Source: Temnopleurus reevesii | Lineage: Eukaryota > Echinodermata > Echinoidea > Temnopleuroida > Temnopleuridae | DNA length: 64,000 bases | Assembly: GCA_036244855.1 (NCBI GenBank) | Contig: BQKZ01000341.1 | Coordinates: 88,942-152,941, forward strand | Reading direction: 5' to 3' | Shown here: positions 40,320 to 50,560 of the stretch, piece after piece | Layout: every line of letters starts with the position of its first letter | How positions within the stretch are numbered: the stretch's first letter is position 1 | Made by a program: the position numbers and the translations under genes | Notes under the pieces: model-generated | Told to the model about the DNA's origin: nothing | Seen by the model: the letters and a program-made list of their open reading frames with translations, nothing else | The model's database searches: none

Positions 40320-41110
40320 AGGTAGAGGGGAAGGAGAAGAAAAGAGAGAGCAAGAGAGAGAAAGTGAGGGAGAGAAAAGCAAATCACAATGTAACAAATT
40401 TCCCTGCAATTGTTGTCTATCCTCGATTTTTTTGCAAGTGTCTTTCTATCTCTAGTTCCCCTAACTCTAAGTCTGTCTCCCCCTTACTCTCTTTCCATAA
40501 TATATCCCCCTTTTTTTACCCTCATCTCTCGCCATTCTCTTTGCCTTTCTGACTTGTCTTCTGCTCTTTCCCTCCCCTCTCTGTCTCCCTACCCCCTCAT
40601 CCATTCAACTGACGAATCTGTCTCTCTCTTTCTCCCACACTCTCCCATCCCCTCTCTCTATCTTTCATTCATTCAGCTGCCCAATCTCTCTCTTTCTCCC
40701 ACCCTCTCCCTTCCCCTCACTGTCTCCCCACCCACTCTCTCCATCACTCGTTCATTCAGCTGCCCGATCCTTCTCTCTCTCCCACCCTCTCCCTCCCACT
40801 CTCTCACCCTCTCATCCATTCAAGTGCGCGATCTCTCTCTCTTTCTCCCACCCTCTCCCTTCCCCTCACTGTCTCCTCTCCCACTCTCTCACCCTCTCAT
40901 CCATTCAAGTGCGCGATCTCTCTCTCTCTCTACCCCTCATTCCCTCAACTGCCTGATCCCTCTCTCTCTCTCCCACCCCCTCGCTTTTTCTGCTTCTCTG
41001 TCTTCCATCCTATCCCTTTCCCTCTTCATCTCACCTCTCCCCTCATTCAAAACTGCCCCTCTCACTCTCCTGTCTCTCTCTCTTTCGTCATTCCTCTGCC
41101 TTTCATATCT
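40320..41110. repeat. purine tract then long pyrimidine-rich tract with ~110-bp imperfect units
   Basis: A short GAGA stretch is followed by CT-rich sequence in which CCCACCCTCTCCCTTCCCCT and CATCCATTCAAGTGCGCGAT recur. This indicates tandem expansion of a larger CT-rich unit. The 251-codon Ser/Leu/Pro frame is compositional. Confidence 0.85.
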
Positions 41111-41130
41111 TCAAATGATCATAACCTTCA

Positions 41131-41319
41131 ATGGGATGTTGCTAGAAAGTTACAATCAACTGTAACTTGCGGTTGATAAGAAGTGGGCATGCATCAGTCA
41201 AAACTGTTGTTTCATCAACATTTTCTAAAAAACACTGATCATGTGTAAGTTGCTTAGTGCATGTTATACGTTGCAACTATCTTGAAAATCATTGCAACTT
41301 TCTTGCAACACTCCCTAAG
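41131..41319. mobile_element. MITE family A, copy 5
   Basis: GGGATGTTGCTAGAAAGTTA at the left and AACTTTCTTGCAACACTCCC at the right. It directly abuts a family B element. Confidence 0.8.
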
Positions 41320-41453
41320 GACCCAGTCACATTGGGCCCCGGAAGCAACACAATTCAACATAACTCTTTGGTGACAGGCAGGCAACAGTGAACTGAACAA
41401 AGAGTCGTGTTGAATCGTGTTGCTTCCGGGGCCGTATGTGACCGGGGCCTAAC
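41319..41453. mobile_element. MITE family B, copy 3
   Basis: ACCCAGTCACATTGGGCCCC pairs with GGGGCCGTATGTGACCGGGG. The inner arms pair through AGCAACACAATTCAACA and TGTTGAATCGTGTTGCT. Confidence 0.9.
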
Positions 41454-41823
41454 ACTGACTACATATGGAAAGTAACAAAGGAAAATCACAGAATTAATCC
41501 ATACATTAATATTTTCTTTTATTTCAATATCTCATTAGAATAATTTGGTTCTCAACCCTTTTTACCAACATGAAGCCCTAGTCATATATACTCCCTTGAT
41601 CACTCTGATGCCCAGTTGAGTTCTCTGTGTCTTGATTGACTGTCCCTGAAAGGGTTAACTAGCATAACTACTATGTATGATAAATTTCGCTGTGGTTTTA
41701 TTTTCATGAATTTTGTAGTCTTGGCCTTGCAAACATTGCCATCTTGTATGTTGCACATTCATGTCTATAAACACTGTCAAAAACATGAAAATAGCAGGCT
41801 GAACTGGTCCAAAATTGCAAATA

Positions 41824-41997
41824 CAGTCCAATCTTGTTATAAACAGCACTGATACAATGGGATCACTGATATAACGAGATTTTGTTATTATTGTATTTTT
41901 TGTATTTCATTGTATTTTGGCCCTGATATAACAAGGTTTCAATATACAAAGATAATTTCTCTGGTCCCACGGACCTCATTATAACTAGGTTTGACTG
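41824..41997. mobile_element. pogo/Tigger-like MITE, copy 2
   Basis: CAGTCCAATCTTGTTATAA and TTATAACTAGGTTTGACTG are inverted repeats, flanked by TA on both sides. It shares its interior (ATTGTATTTT, CTGGTCCCA, GACCTC) with copy 1 at 27762. Confidence 0.85.
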
Positions 41998-42165
41998 TAT
42001 ATCTGCCCGCTGGAATATTGGCATATTTAGTACAGGAACAAGAAAAATATTCAAGAGATACGCCTGGTTGCATCGTCCATTCTGTGAGGATCTTAAAGGG
42101 CTAGACATCTGGAAACAGTTTTGCAGTCACACAAAGCAACAGTCCTTGATCTGAAATTCCAAGTT

Positions 42166-42292
42166 CATGCTCCACCGATCAACAGAAAACCTTCATCAGC
42201 TATCATACTTTGCTGGTTAAATAATAAGATCATGCTCCACTGTGCAACGGATAACCTTCATCAGCTATCAGACTGCGCTGGCTTGCTTTCGG
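42166..42292. repeat. 65-bp tandem duplication over the MRPL41 3' end
   Basis: CATGCTCCAC...CCTTCATCAGCTATCA occurs at 42166 and again at 42231 with some differences. The right-hand copy includes the MRPL41 stop codon and last codons, so the left-hand copy is a duplicate of that end lying in the presumed 3' UTR. Confidence 0.7.
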
Positions 42293-42446
42293 CGGACGCT
42301 GAAACGGTTGACAGAGATTCGTTATCGTATTTCCCGCTTTTCAAGTCTTCAAGCACCTGAGGAGCCATGCACGCATCAAAGATTTCACGAGGAGTTAATG
42401 GGTCCTGTTGCGTATCCGGACACTTGTAAGACACATAGGCCTTCAG
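42261..42446 (-). CDS. MRPL41: MRPL41 exon 4 (C-terminal, with stop)
   Basis: Read on the reverse strand after acceptor CAATACAG: LKAYVSYKCPDTQQDPLTPR, then EIFDACMAPQVLEDLKSGKY and a Ser/Ala-rich end, TGA at 42263-42261. 61 residues. LK-YVSY, the DPLT stretch and the following helix match the family (human LKPYVSYLAP...TPLTAAQLF). The tail is shorter and more Ser-rich than the human one. Confidence 0.93.
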   Translation of the reverse strand: MKAYVSYKCPDTQQDPLTPREIFDACMAPQVLEDLKSGKYDNESLSTVSASAESKPAQSDS

Positions 42447-42654
42447 CTGTATTGAGAGAAAAACAGAGAAATATGGGATAGACTATTTTTGTTGTGGTAA
42501 AACTCATCATTGGATATTAGATGAATGAATATGAATGCAGCTGCAATTTGTTTTTGCTCCAAAGTTTGGGCAAGAGAAAGTGGTGTCCAGGTAAAACATT
42601 TGACAATCCGCTTTCCTAAACAAGGTAATTGTTGCAATTATCCTTGAAGCACCC

Positions 42655-43209
42655 TGTTTAAAGAAGAGTCTACCCAAAAATGATATTTGCTTAACAGGAG
42701 CGGAAAATTCAGATGAACAATAGAAAGAAAGCTTGAGAAAAATCAGACAACTAATAAGAAAGTTATGAATGTTTAAATACTCAGACACATTGGCAACTGA
42801 TGACATCACAGGTGCACAACTGACCATTTATCATATGCCTACCAATGTTATAAAATCTTACTTTTTACAAAAAATATTATTTCCTCAAAAACGGATATCT
42901 TCGTGATAGATATATAGATCCCCTATTTGCATGTTTACATTAATACAAACTTATATCTATGTGGAAATGATGAATTTTTCACCATAGATATACAGAAAAT
43001 GATGGTTAGTATAGTGCACCCATGATGTCACCAAATTGGCAACATATCTAAAAATTTCCACTGAATTCCTCATTTGTTCAATTATCTTCAAGAATTCATG
43101 AATTTGTTATTACCTGATCGATTTTCTTCTAACTTCTTTGTTCTGCTACCAATTTTTTTTTCTTGCTCCTGTTAACAATTATTATTTTGGGGTAGACTCT
43201 CTTTCAAAA
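42655..43209. mobile_element. MITE family D, copy 1, in MRPL41 intron 3
   Basis: Left AGAGTCTACCCAAAAATGAT...TTAACAGGAGC and right GCTCCTGTTAACAATTATTA...TTGGGGTAGACTCT are inverted repeats. The internal sequence is AT-rich with GATGACATCA and TGATGTCACC. A second copy lies at 50561-51268. Confidence 0.85.
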
Positions 43210-43289
43210 GATCATGGACATGACAACCACATACTTCATGAGAGTAACTCACAGGTTTCTCACTGAATTCAAGGAACACTATATATACT

Positions 43290-43700
43290 ATTTCCGTAAA
43301 ATTAAGTCAAACGCCAATTCAATGGTCATTTGTAATGCTATTCAAATCGGAACCGGCTTGTGGTTATTATGTCCGCACAGTCCACTACACGGCGTACGGC
43401 TTTATTGTCCATGACCCACTTTATTTTGCGGAAATAGTTTATATCCTCTTAAAGGCTTCACGAGGCAGAGATGGAATAGTGAAAGCTTTTATGAAATCAC
43501 TAAAATAGCACTGAATGGTAAATTACACCTTTGCCTCTATAATCAGCATTCATGAAATTTGAAAGACGCTTCGTGAGCACAGAAATACATGTACAGAGGG
43601 AAGACGCTTGACTTAAGTTGAAGGTGCTTGGCTGGCACTTGATGTACGCATGCGTAAGCATCAGCTACATATCATCGTCTTTCCTCTAAATTTTCATGTT
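43290..43700. mobile_element. dispersed repeat, family H
   Basis: Contains AATTCAATGGTCATTTGTAA, ATTCAAATCGGAACCGGCTT and TCCGCACAG...GGCGTACGG. The same blocks recur at 58072-58250 and, inverted, at 55935-56090. GGGAAGACGCTTGACTTAAG and a GTACGCATGCG stretch recall 56440-56500. Confidence 0.7.
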
Positions 43701-43771
43701 CACACAGTGTCAGGAATTTCAAGCTAAATCTGTGAGTAAGCCCTTGTAAAGTCGAGACAATTTATACTTAC

Positions 43772-43836
43772 TGGGAAATCTTCGAGGTTTGGCACTACGA
43801 TTTCTGGAATCATTTCCTTTACGTTCTTCCATTTTT
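43772..43836 (-). CDS. MRPL41: MRPL41 exon 3
   Basis: 65 bases on the reverse strand between TTGTTTACAG and GTAAGTATAA. With one base from exon 2 it reads KKWKNVKEMIPEIVVPNLED then FP. The MIPEIVVPNL core is the most recognisable mL41 motif. The exon also contains an ATG in another frame, which is not the real one. Confidence 0.93.
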
Positions 43837-44361
43837 CTGTAAACAAAAACGAAAAATAAGATCAGGATTACCATTGGCCAACAAAATGTCTGCATTATAT
43901 AACTTATGTTCAGCAATATTCATACATGCATTTGCAAAATATTACAACAAGAGTAGCAATATTGATATGAATGAATTGATATATTGATTTTTCCTATCAA
44001 CAAAACCTTAATTAAATCAAAATATCAGAAGGTGTAGTGTAAAAAAAATCTTGAAAGTTGCCACATTTTAAGTTAATTAATACACCTTGCTGAGTGAATA
44101 TACCTGTAAACAAAGCATGAATTTGCTACAAACTTGAAAGAAAGATAAATGGCAAAACAAAATTAGCAATCTTCATTTTGAATCACAGAGGCAACCTTTG
44201 TATTTCATCAGCAGTTGGTCAAATTAAAAAGGTCAGCTAAGTGACAATTTGTCTAGTCTAGATGAAGAAAAGCAGGGCATTCGATTTAATGAACATTTTT
44301 GCTGACTGGAGTTGAAACAATAAACTCTGGCAAGATATTTGATTAACTGAGAAGTTTTTTT

Positions 44362-45031
44362 NNNNNNNNNNNNNNNNNNNNNNNNNNNNNNNNNNNNNNN
44401 NNNNNNNNNNNNNNNNNNNNNNNNNNNNNNNNNNNNNNNNNNNNNNNNNNNNNNNNNNNNNNNNNNNNNNNNNNNNNNNNNNNNNNNNNNNNNNNNNNNN
44501 NNNNNNNNNNNNNNNNNNNNNNNNNNNNNNNNNNNNNNNNNNNNNNNNNNNNNNNNNNNNNNNNNNNNNNNNNNNNNNNNNNNNNNNNNNNNNNNNNNNN
44601 NNNNNNNNNNNNNNNNNNNNNNNNNNNNNNNNNNNNNNNNNNNNNNNNNNNNNNNNNNNNNNNNNNNNNNNNNNNNNNNNNNNNNNNNNNNNNNNNNNNN
44701 NNNNNNNNNNNNNNNNNNNNNNNNNNNNNNNNNNNNNNNNNNNNNNNNNNNNNNNNNNNNNNNNNNNNNNNNNNNNNNNNNNNNNNNNNNNNNNNNNNNN
44801 NNNNNNNNNNNNNNNNNNNNNNNNNNNNNNNNNNNNNNNNNNNNNNNNNNNNNNNNNNNNNNNNNNNNNNNNNNNNNNNNNNNNNNNNNNNNNNNNNNNN
44901 NNNNNNNNNNNNNNNNNNNNNNNNNNNNNNNNNNNNNNNNNNNNNNNNNNNNNNNNNNNNNNNNNNNNNNNNNNNNNNNNNNNNNNNNNNNNNNNNNNNN
45001 NNNNNNNNNNNNNNNNNNNNNNNNNNNNNNN
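44362..45031. other. assembly gap (670 N)
   Basis: An uninterrupted run of N in the second intron of MRPL41. Its real length is unknown. Confidence 1.
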
Positions 45032-45990
45032 ATTTTGTGCAGAATTGTCTCAGCTACAACATATCAAAAACGGGGCGCAAAATTACCAATATTGACGAAG
45101 TTATGGACGAATTTGCATAAATTTTATGACGCCATTTAGAAAAAAATGAAATTTTGAGTTTAGGCGCCATTTTGATGACGTCACAACATTTATGACAGGT
45201 ATACAGCACATGAAATCATGTCTACATCTCATAATTTATACGTTTAGGAAAAAAAAATCGGGGGTAAACGGACTTGTTTACGAGATATATAGTCTTTCTT
45301 CAAGGCATGTTTTTGACCATATTCAGCCCAAGAAGAGCGAATTCGCGCGCACGCGCGGAATACTTTGGGAGATGACAACTTCCTTAATAATGGTTGTAGA
45401 AAGTTGAACAAGGTATCATTTTGTTCAAAATTTTATGCTCTATCCGATTACACCAACAGAAATGGCGAATTTAGTGTTTTTCAAGGTGAAATGCGCAATG
45501 ACGCGCGCGTATGCGTCCGCGCGCGCAAATATTTGAAAGGCTTAAAATGACCTGAAACGTACTCTCATTTGATCAAAAAGTGATTTTGAGCATTTTTAAA
45601 TTTTGACGGACGCGTACGCGCACGTAATGACCTTTGGATAAACTTTGATGACATGACCTGATGACCCGTGACCTGAAGTTTATATGACGTGAATATGAAT
45701 GATTATTGATGATTATTTAGGAAGATATGAATGATAATGTGATTTTACAAAATGGCGTCTACATGACGTCACGATGACGTCATGACATTGGCCTTGTTGG
45801 AGAAACGAGTTTTCAATGATCTTGACATATGACTAGAATATGAAGAATTTAGACTGGGAGACTTTGGAGATATTCTGGACACAAAAATAGGTGGAAATAA
45901 AAATAAATAAAGAAAGTAAGAAAGAAAATTCGGACGATTATAATAGGTGATCTGTCAAATGAGACAGACCACCTAACAAGCCCTCCGTAA
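45032..45990. repeat. probable dispersed repeat rich in CGCG and TGACGTCA
   Basis: Composition changes abruptly: GGCGCCATTTTGATGACGTC, several CGCGCACGCG runs and repeated GATGACGTCA / CATGACCTGATGACC. It has no coding frame and does not look like the surrounding unique sequence. I cannot assign it to a class. Confidence 0.45.
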
Positions 45991-46031
45991 AACACATCTA
46001 GAGCTAAACTGGAAGTTTACAGAATACTCAC

Positions 46032-46067
46032 TTCTTTCACCAAATCCAGTTGCTTGGATTCTATACG
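46032..46067 (-). CDS. MRPL41: MRPL41 exon 2 (36 bases)
   Basis: On the reverse strand, after CTTTCCTCTTGCAG and before GTGAGTATTC. It reads (T)YRIQATGFGER, with split codons on both sides: phase 1 in, phase 1 out. Its size and position fit the ATGFG/AKGIGF region of the family. The exon is too short for automatic finders but is required for frame continuity between exons 1 and 3. Confidence 0.85.
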
Positions 46068-46265
46068 CTGCAAGAGGAAAGAGAACAAAAGAAAAAATTA
46101 GATTCTTAAGCAATTTTTTTTAATTTCAACATGGAACATCTGAGATCTCAAGGAATCATTCCCTAACAATTTTGTTTTAACAGGGGATATATGATTGATT
46201 ATAAATTTCCATGAAAGGATACGCTAGAAGACAAGCTATTTACAAGTATACATGTATTTCAATCA

Positions 46266-46345
46266 TTTAACCCTTTGACTACTGGAACCGGGAATCCCTA
46301 CACAAAAGTTATGGGTAATAAAGAATTCAGTAGTCAATGGGTTAA
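46266..46345. repeat. 80-bp dispersed palindromic repeat, reverse copy
   Basis: TTTAACCCTTTGACTACTGG at the left and AATTCAGTAGTCAATGGGTT at the right. The core CGGGAATCCCTACACAAAAG is the reverse of the other copies. Confidence 0.75.
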
Positions 46346-47520
46346 TTGATAATAAAACTTTTTGAAGGTTATATCGCAAGAGTGTGTAAAATGCATTTAC
46401 ATCAATTTCTTATCCACCTATAGCAAGATCAATGCACTGCGTCCGAAATGTATCTCATTATGCCAACACACTGTGTGTTGTTAGCATTTGGGAACTAGAG
46501 TTTATATAGTGAAATAAGAGGAAAGATGAAAAATCAGGTTTTTAAAATCCTAGTCCCTTCATGGCAATAAAAATACAAAACATAAAGTAAAAGTAATCCT
46601 AATAGTAAATCCTCAGGTACTAGCTGTTAAGCCCTTTGAAGAGTCTACCCCAAAATAAAAATTTTGATTTACACCCCTCATGGGTTTCTTGAGTTGGAAA
46701 CCTTCAGGAGACAAAATGTCTGCCAACATGGAGAACTATCCGTTAAATTTGTACATTCAATTCAATTTCAATTGGGCCAACATTGGGGGCCAAATGTGCG
46801 CAATGTATTCAATATGTGTATACTCCTATGAAAGTGTGCGGTAGCTGGTAGTATGCTGTATGGTATGGGCATCCTCCTCTGCGCCTCGTTTGGCATACGC
46901 GATGTAAAACGCGCGCTCTGTGAAATCAAGACTTTTTCATGAAATCTACAACCACGTGTAAAGTGCATGGAAAGCAGAGAAGGGACCCAAATATTTTGAA
47001 CCGCAAAAATGAGAGGGCTGTATATTTCATCTAAAATGACATTGTTCCTGGTCAGATTTTGCAGAGATATTTCTCACACGTAATCTTTAGGATATTTGTG
47101 ATAATATCAGATTAAAATTAAATTGGATATTCATTGACTTCATGCTTTTTTCAAGCTGAAAGTTTAGGTGCGCAGACGTGCAACCTCCCATCATACATCA
47201 CGATGATTTTTGCACCAGATTCGAATAACAAACTTTTGCAGAGTTGGCCAAGTTTACACTTTATTAAATCAAAATCAATTAAATTTTCAACTAATTTCTT
47301 GAAGTATGAAAGGAGGGGATAGAAATTAACATTTAAAGTATTATTCTGTTTATAAAATGCAATTAAAGTCGCTTTTATTTAGACTTGTTTTGTGGATGGT
47401 TTAATACGTAACACATGATTATCATTGACATTACTAGGCTGTGTGTATTTTGAACTTCGCCTGGCCTGGTCCCCGATGTTTGCAAATTTGTTAGACTCTC
47501 GCACGTAATCTGGTCACTTA
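46346..47520. other. MRPL41 intron 1 sequence, nothing recognised
   Basis: AT-rich. It includes GAAGAGTCTACCCCAAAAT at 46638, a single end of a family D MITE, so a fragment of that element may be present. No exon was found. Confidence 0.45.
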
Positions 47521-47544
47521 TCTGAGGGTTTTCCAACTTTAAAT

Positions 47545-47612
47545 TAAAATTCCAATTTCCAGCCTTGATATCTTGAACACGTACCAGTACCAAGGCTGGA
47601 AATTGGAATTTG
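47545..47612. repeat. hairpin with ~20-bp perfect arms
   Basis: AAATTCCAATTTCCAGCCTTG-type left arm and CAAGGCTGGAAATTGGAATT right arm, with about 24 bases between them. Confidence 0.75.
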
Positions 47613-47663
47613 AAAACGAACTTTCCATTGGTTGGGATTATCCGATTAGCCTTTCATGTTTAA

Positions 47664-47827
47664 TCTTCTTCTTCTTCTTCTTCTCCTTGAGTTCCTCCAG
47701 TCTGGAGAACTGTACACAGATGGAGTGTACAGGTAATTTGGAAAGTACAAATCATGTCCCGCTGACACTGACAGTTCTCCACACTGGAGCCTGGAGGAAG
47801 CCAACCAAAGAAGAAGAAGAAGAATGA
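47664..47827. repeat. hairpin flanked by (TTC)n / (GAA)n
   Basis: A TTCTTCTTC run, then GTTCCTCCAGTCTGGAGAAC, is mirrored by ACAGTTCTCCACACTGGAGC, CTGGAGGAAG and a GAAGAAGAAGAAGAA run. It lies about 20 bases beyond the MRPL41 exon 1 donor. Confidence 0.7.
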
Positions 47828-47847
47828 CATGAGTGTTTTTTACTTAC

Positions 47848-47947
47848 TATTTGGATGAAAGTTCTTATTTCCACGCTTGCTAGTCATTTCTCTATGTCTA
47901 TTTGCACCCCTATACACACCACGAAGTAGATTCCGTAAAACAGGCAT
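47848..47947 (-). CDS. MRPL41: MRPL41 exon 1 (start codon)
   Basis: On the reverse strand ATG at 47947-47945 opens MPVLRNLLRGVYRGANRHRE then MTSKRGNKNFHPN, 33 codons plus one base, and donor GTAAGTA. The basic, hydrophobic N-terminus would serve as a mitochondrial presequence. TSKRG aligns with human WTSKRGPRSF. This ATG is chosen because it is the first in frame and gives the family's usual length. Confidence 0.9.
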
Positions 47948-48042
47948 TTTTGAAGCCAAGAACAGAGGACAACTTTGCACACAGAGGTACAAAACACAGA
48001 TTCCAATATATGGGACACAAGCATTAATTTTAGTTTAAGTAA

Positions 48043-48054
48043 TACGCATGCGCG
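48043..48054. promoter_or_regulatory. NRF-1-like site upstream of MRPL41
   Basis: TACGCATGCGCG is one base from the NRF-1 consensus YGCGCAYGCGCR and lies about 96 bases upstream of the MRPL41 start codon. NRF-1 controls many nuclear genes for mitochondrial ribosome proteins. The call rests on motif plus position only. Confidence 0.5.
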
Positions 48055-48119
48055 AAAGTACCGGATTACCTAGCATCTCGACCCGAGTTTAATTCGCCGT
48101 GAGGAATTCGCCACCATAT

Positions 48120-48315
48120 TGTCGTGTTTAGTACTGTAGGCTTACTTCTTTTCTTATTATTTTCTTCTTCTTTATCGTCTACTCCTACTCCCATCCGCTA
48201 TCTCATCCTTCTCCTCCTCTTAATCCCCCGTCCGTCCTCATCCCCCTCCTCGAGTCCTCCTCCTCCTCCCATCACCACCTTCTCCTCCTCCTTATCCTCC
48301 TCCTCCTTCATGCGC
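48120..48315. repeat. CT/TCC-rich low-complexity tract
   Basis: TCCTCCTCC-type sequence. Frames here are compositional. Confidence 0.75.
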
Positions 48316-48507
48316 GCACTCAGGATTTTGATACCCGGGGGAGGGGCGAGCTCAAATTTGACCCCTGGAGGGCTGAGCTGGGCTGACAAGGGAACAATAA
48401 TATTGAAAAATATAACAATATATATTTTTTAAAGGGTCAAATCTACTTTAGCACCCCTTTCGGCGAATTTGACGCCCTTTTATCCTCAAATTTGGCGCCC
48501 CAAACGC

Positions 48508-48522
48508 CCCCCCCCCCCCNCC
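48508..48522. repeat. poly-C run with one N
   Basis: A C homopolymer interrupted by an N at 48520, most likely a base-calling failure. Confidence 0.9.
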
Positions 48523-48596
48523 GTTCCTCAGAAAATGGGAAAATTACTGGAATAGGCACAAAGAACAAGAAAATAAGGAGCAAAAAACGAGAAAAC

Positions 48597-48710
48597 GAAG
48601 AAGAAGAAGAAGAAGAAGAAGAAGAAGAAGAAGAAGAAGAAGAAGAAGAAGAAGAAGAAGAAGAAGGAGGAGAAGGAGAAGGAGGAGGAGGAGGAAGCGG
48701 AGGAATTTAA
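48597..48710. repeat. (GAA)n microsatellite passing into (GGA)n
   Basis: About 22 GAA units, then GGAGGAG variants. Confidence 0.95.
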
Positions 48711-49194
48711 TGAAAAGGGGGTATCATATGGGAGCAAAAAAAAGTTTAAAAAAAGGAACGAAACGTGGACATAATGTTTGCTTACTTTACATTTTTCAGG
48801 GAAACGCAGAAAATTAAGATCACTTCTATCGATCTGTTTTTGTTTCTTATTCTTCTCCAATTTGAAATATTTGGAATTAAAGACATTCATTTTTCAATTA
48901 AACTCGAAAATGGGGCTGGAATTTTTACACTGGCTCGAGAGACGTGAAGGCCGCGCCATTAAAAGTATCCCCTATCTAAGAATTATGGAAGGGAAGGTTT
49001 TTTTCCAGCATTTTCATGAAGAAGTGGGGTTGGAAAGCGGATCAAAGCTCATTTTAACAACACTTGAGAATTGGTGGGAAAGATGAAAAAGAGCCTTTAA
49101 TACATGACTGAGGCGTCGCGTCGTGGCGTGTGCCTATAATCAAGTTATTTTGGGACAGTCATAACTAACCTGGGTTGGTTGCGGGTTTGATCCC
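48711..49194. other. intergenic sequence, nothing assigned
   Basis: Contains a 102-codon frame (48778-49086) that reads like ordinary protein (LEFLHWLERREGRAIKSIPY). It has no motif that I recognise and no splice or promoter support. GCGGGTTTGATCCCCGATC near 49180 resembles a tRNA B box, so a SINE head may be present. Confidence 0.25.
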
Positions 49195-49286
49195 CGATCG
49201 CCTCCTTCTTTCTTTCTTCTTCTTCTGCGTAAATATTCAAATTTTGATGGTACACGCCGTAAAACCATTTTCCCCTCCCTCGAGTC

Positions 49287-49330
<44 letters not shown>

Positions 49331-49331
49331 A

Positions 49332-49370
<39 letters not shown>

Positions 49371-49449
49371 AGATAAAATGCTAATCAAATCCCATTTTTT
49401 ATATCATCATTCCCCTCCGACTCCCCCCCCCCCCCCCCCCCCCCCCCCG
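49195..49449. repeat. CT-rich tract, (TC)n and poly-C
   Basis: (TC)n runs at 49285-49372, then a poly-C run of about 26 bases at 49424-49449. Confidence 0.9.
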
Positions 49450-49899
49450 ATGCACATGAGGACCGCCCTATTGGCATGATTGGTGTAAGCTTTCTTATTG
49501 AGCCAGAAAATCTAGCTTGTGTTAAAAACAGAACATCAGTCGAACAGCAGATCAAAACAGTCTGCAAAGCGGACAATCAATAAGAAAGTTTTTGAAATTC
49601 AAGGATATCCCTGAACATTGCTTTTTCAAATAAAAATTTGAACTTTTGGTCGTGAATGTGATATGACGTATATCTGCAAATAGTTTATTATATCTATCGT
49701 TTTAAAACCCCGCTTTTTTATCCATCAACCAAAAAAGGTATTGGTTGTTTTTTGTCGATAAATACAATTACTTTTTAAACTTTTTGTTTTACTGTTCGTC
49801 TAATGTTCTGCGTTTAATCAAAGCAATATGCCCAGACCCAACCTTTAACATACAGACGTATCAACATTTGTGTCTACCGTATGTTAAGAAGTTAATCAC

Positions 49900-50162
49900 G
49901 ACTTAATAAGTAATTAGGGCCCTTTCTGGCATCTTTTTTTCTCTACTGTTTTCGTTTGCTCGACTGTCCTGTCTTCTGTTGTTTATTTCTGTAATATATG
50001 TTCATATCTGTAATCAAAATATATTAATATGTTCATGTTCCTGTTTGCTGGTCTCTATATTTTTTTCATTTCTTTTGTCATACTACCATTGTCATTTATG
50101 ATCGTATATATTTGAATTTTCAAAATTGAAAATAAAATGATTTGATTTGATTTGATTTGAAA
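49900..50162 (+). mobile_element. 3' end of a non-LTR retrotransposon with (GATTT)n tail
   Basis: TCTGTTGTTTATTTCTGTAA-type sequence leads to TTGAAAATAAAATGATTTGA followed by TTTGATTTGATTTGA, a short pentamer tail typical of LINE 3' ends. No reverse transcriptase is present here. Confidence 0.6.
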
Positions 50163-50560
50163 CTGGCCCCTGAAATACGCAACCTGAGATCAAAACGTCA
50201 ACTTCCGGGACCCTGAATTTCGCTTTGATTTACAAAGTTTAGAGTAAAAGGAAGGAAAAACTTTAAAAGGTATATATTAAGACCTTGTCTCGAGAGTTTT
50301 CCAGAATTTAGAATGACAGGAAGGGGAAAAAAACTTCAAAAAGGTATATCATAAGACCTTGTCTCGAGAGTTTTCCAGAATTTTGCACTTCACCTCGACG
50401 ATGTAGAATGTAGCAATGGATAAAGTACCAGGAACATCACCTGCTTTTTCGTCAAGCAGAGATTTAAATCCGGGTTTATTCACTAACAAACCACTTCACC
50501 TTTTACCGTATCGACATGTTATTAATGTTACTAAAGAGCGACTCACATCTTTGCGTTTTG

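Larger units (their letters stand above)
42261..47947 (-). other. MRPL41: gene span: MRPL41, mitochondrial ribosomal protein mL41
   Basis: Four reverse-strand exons (47848-47947, 46032-46067, 43772-43836, 42261-42446) join in frame into 128 codons plus stop, close to the 137 residues of human mL41. The protein matches the family in order: a short N-terminus with TSKRG, an ATGFG segment (human AKGIGF), KEMIPEIVVPNLEDFP (human KEMVPEFVVPDLTGFK), LKAYVSY (human LKPYVSY) and an acidic C-terminal region. mL41 is a component of the mitochondrial large ribosomal subunit. A 670-base assembly gap lies in intron 2, between exons 3 and 2, and does not affect the coding exons. Introns hold several repeats. 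Confidence 0.9.

Noticed and set aside
40410..41165. 251-codon Ser/Leu/Pro-rich frame
   Set aside because: A reading of a pyrimidine-rich low-complexity tract.
43719..43916. 65-codon reverse-strand frame with a hydrophobic start
   Set aside because: It reads the third MRPL41 exon in the wrong frame plus intron. The family match lies in another frame.
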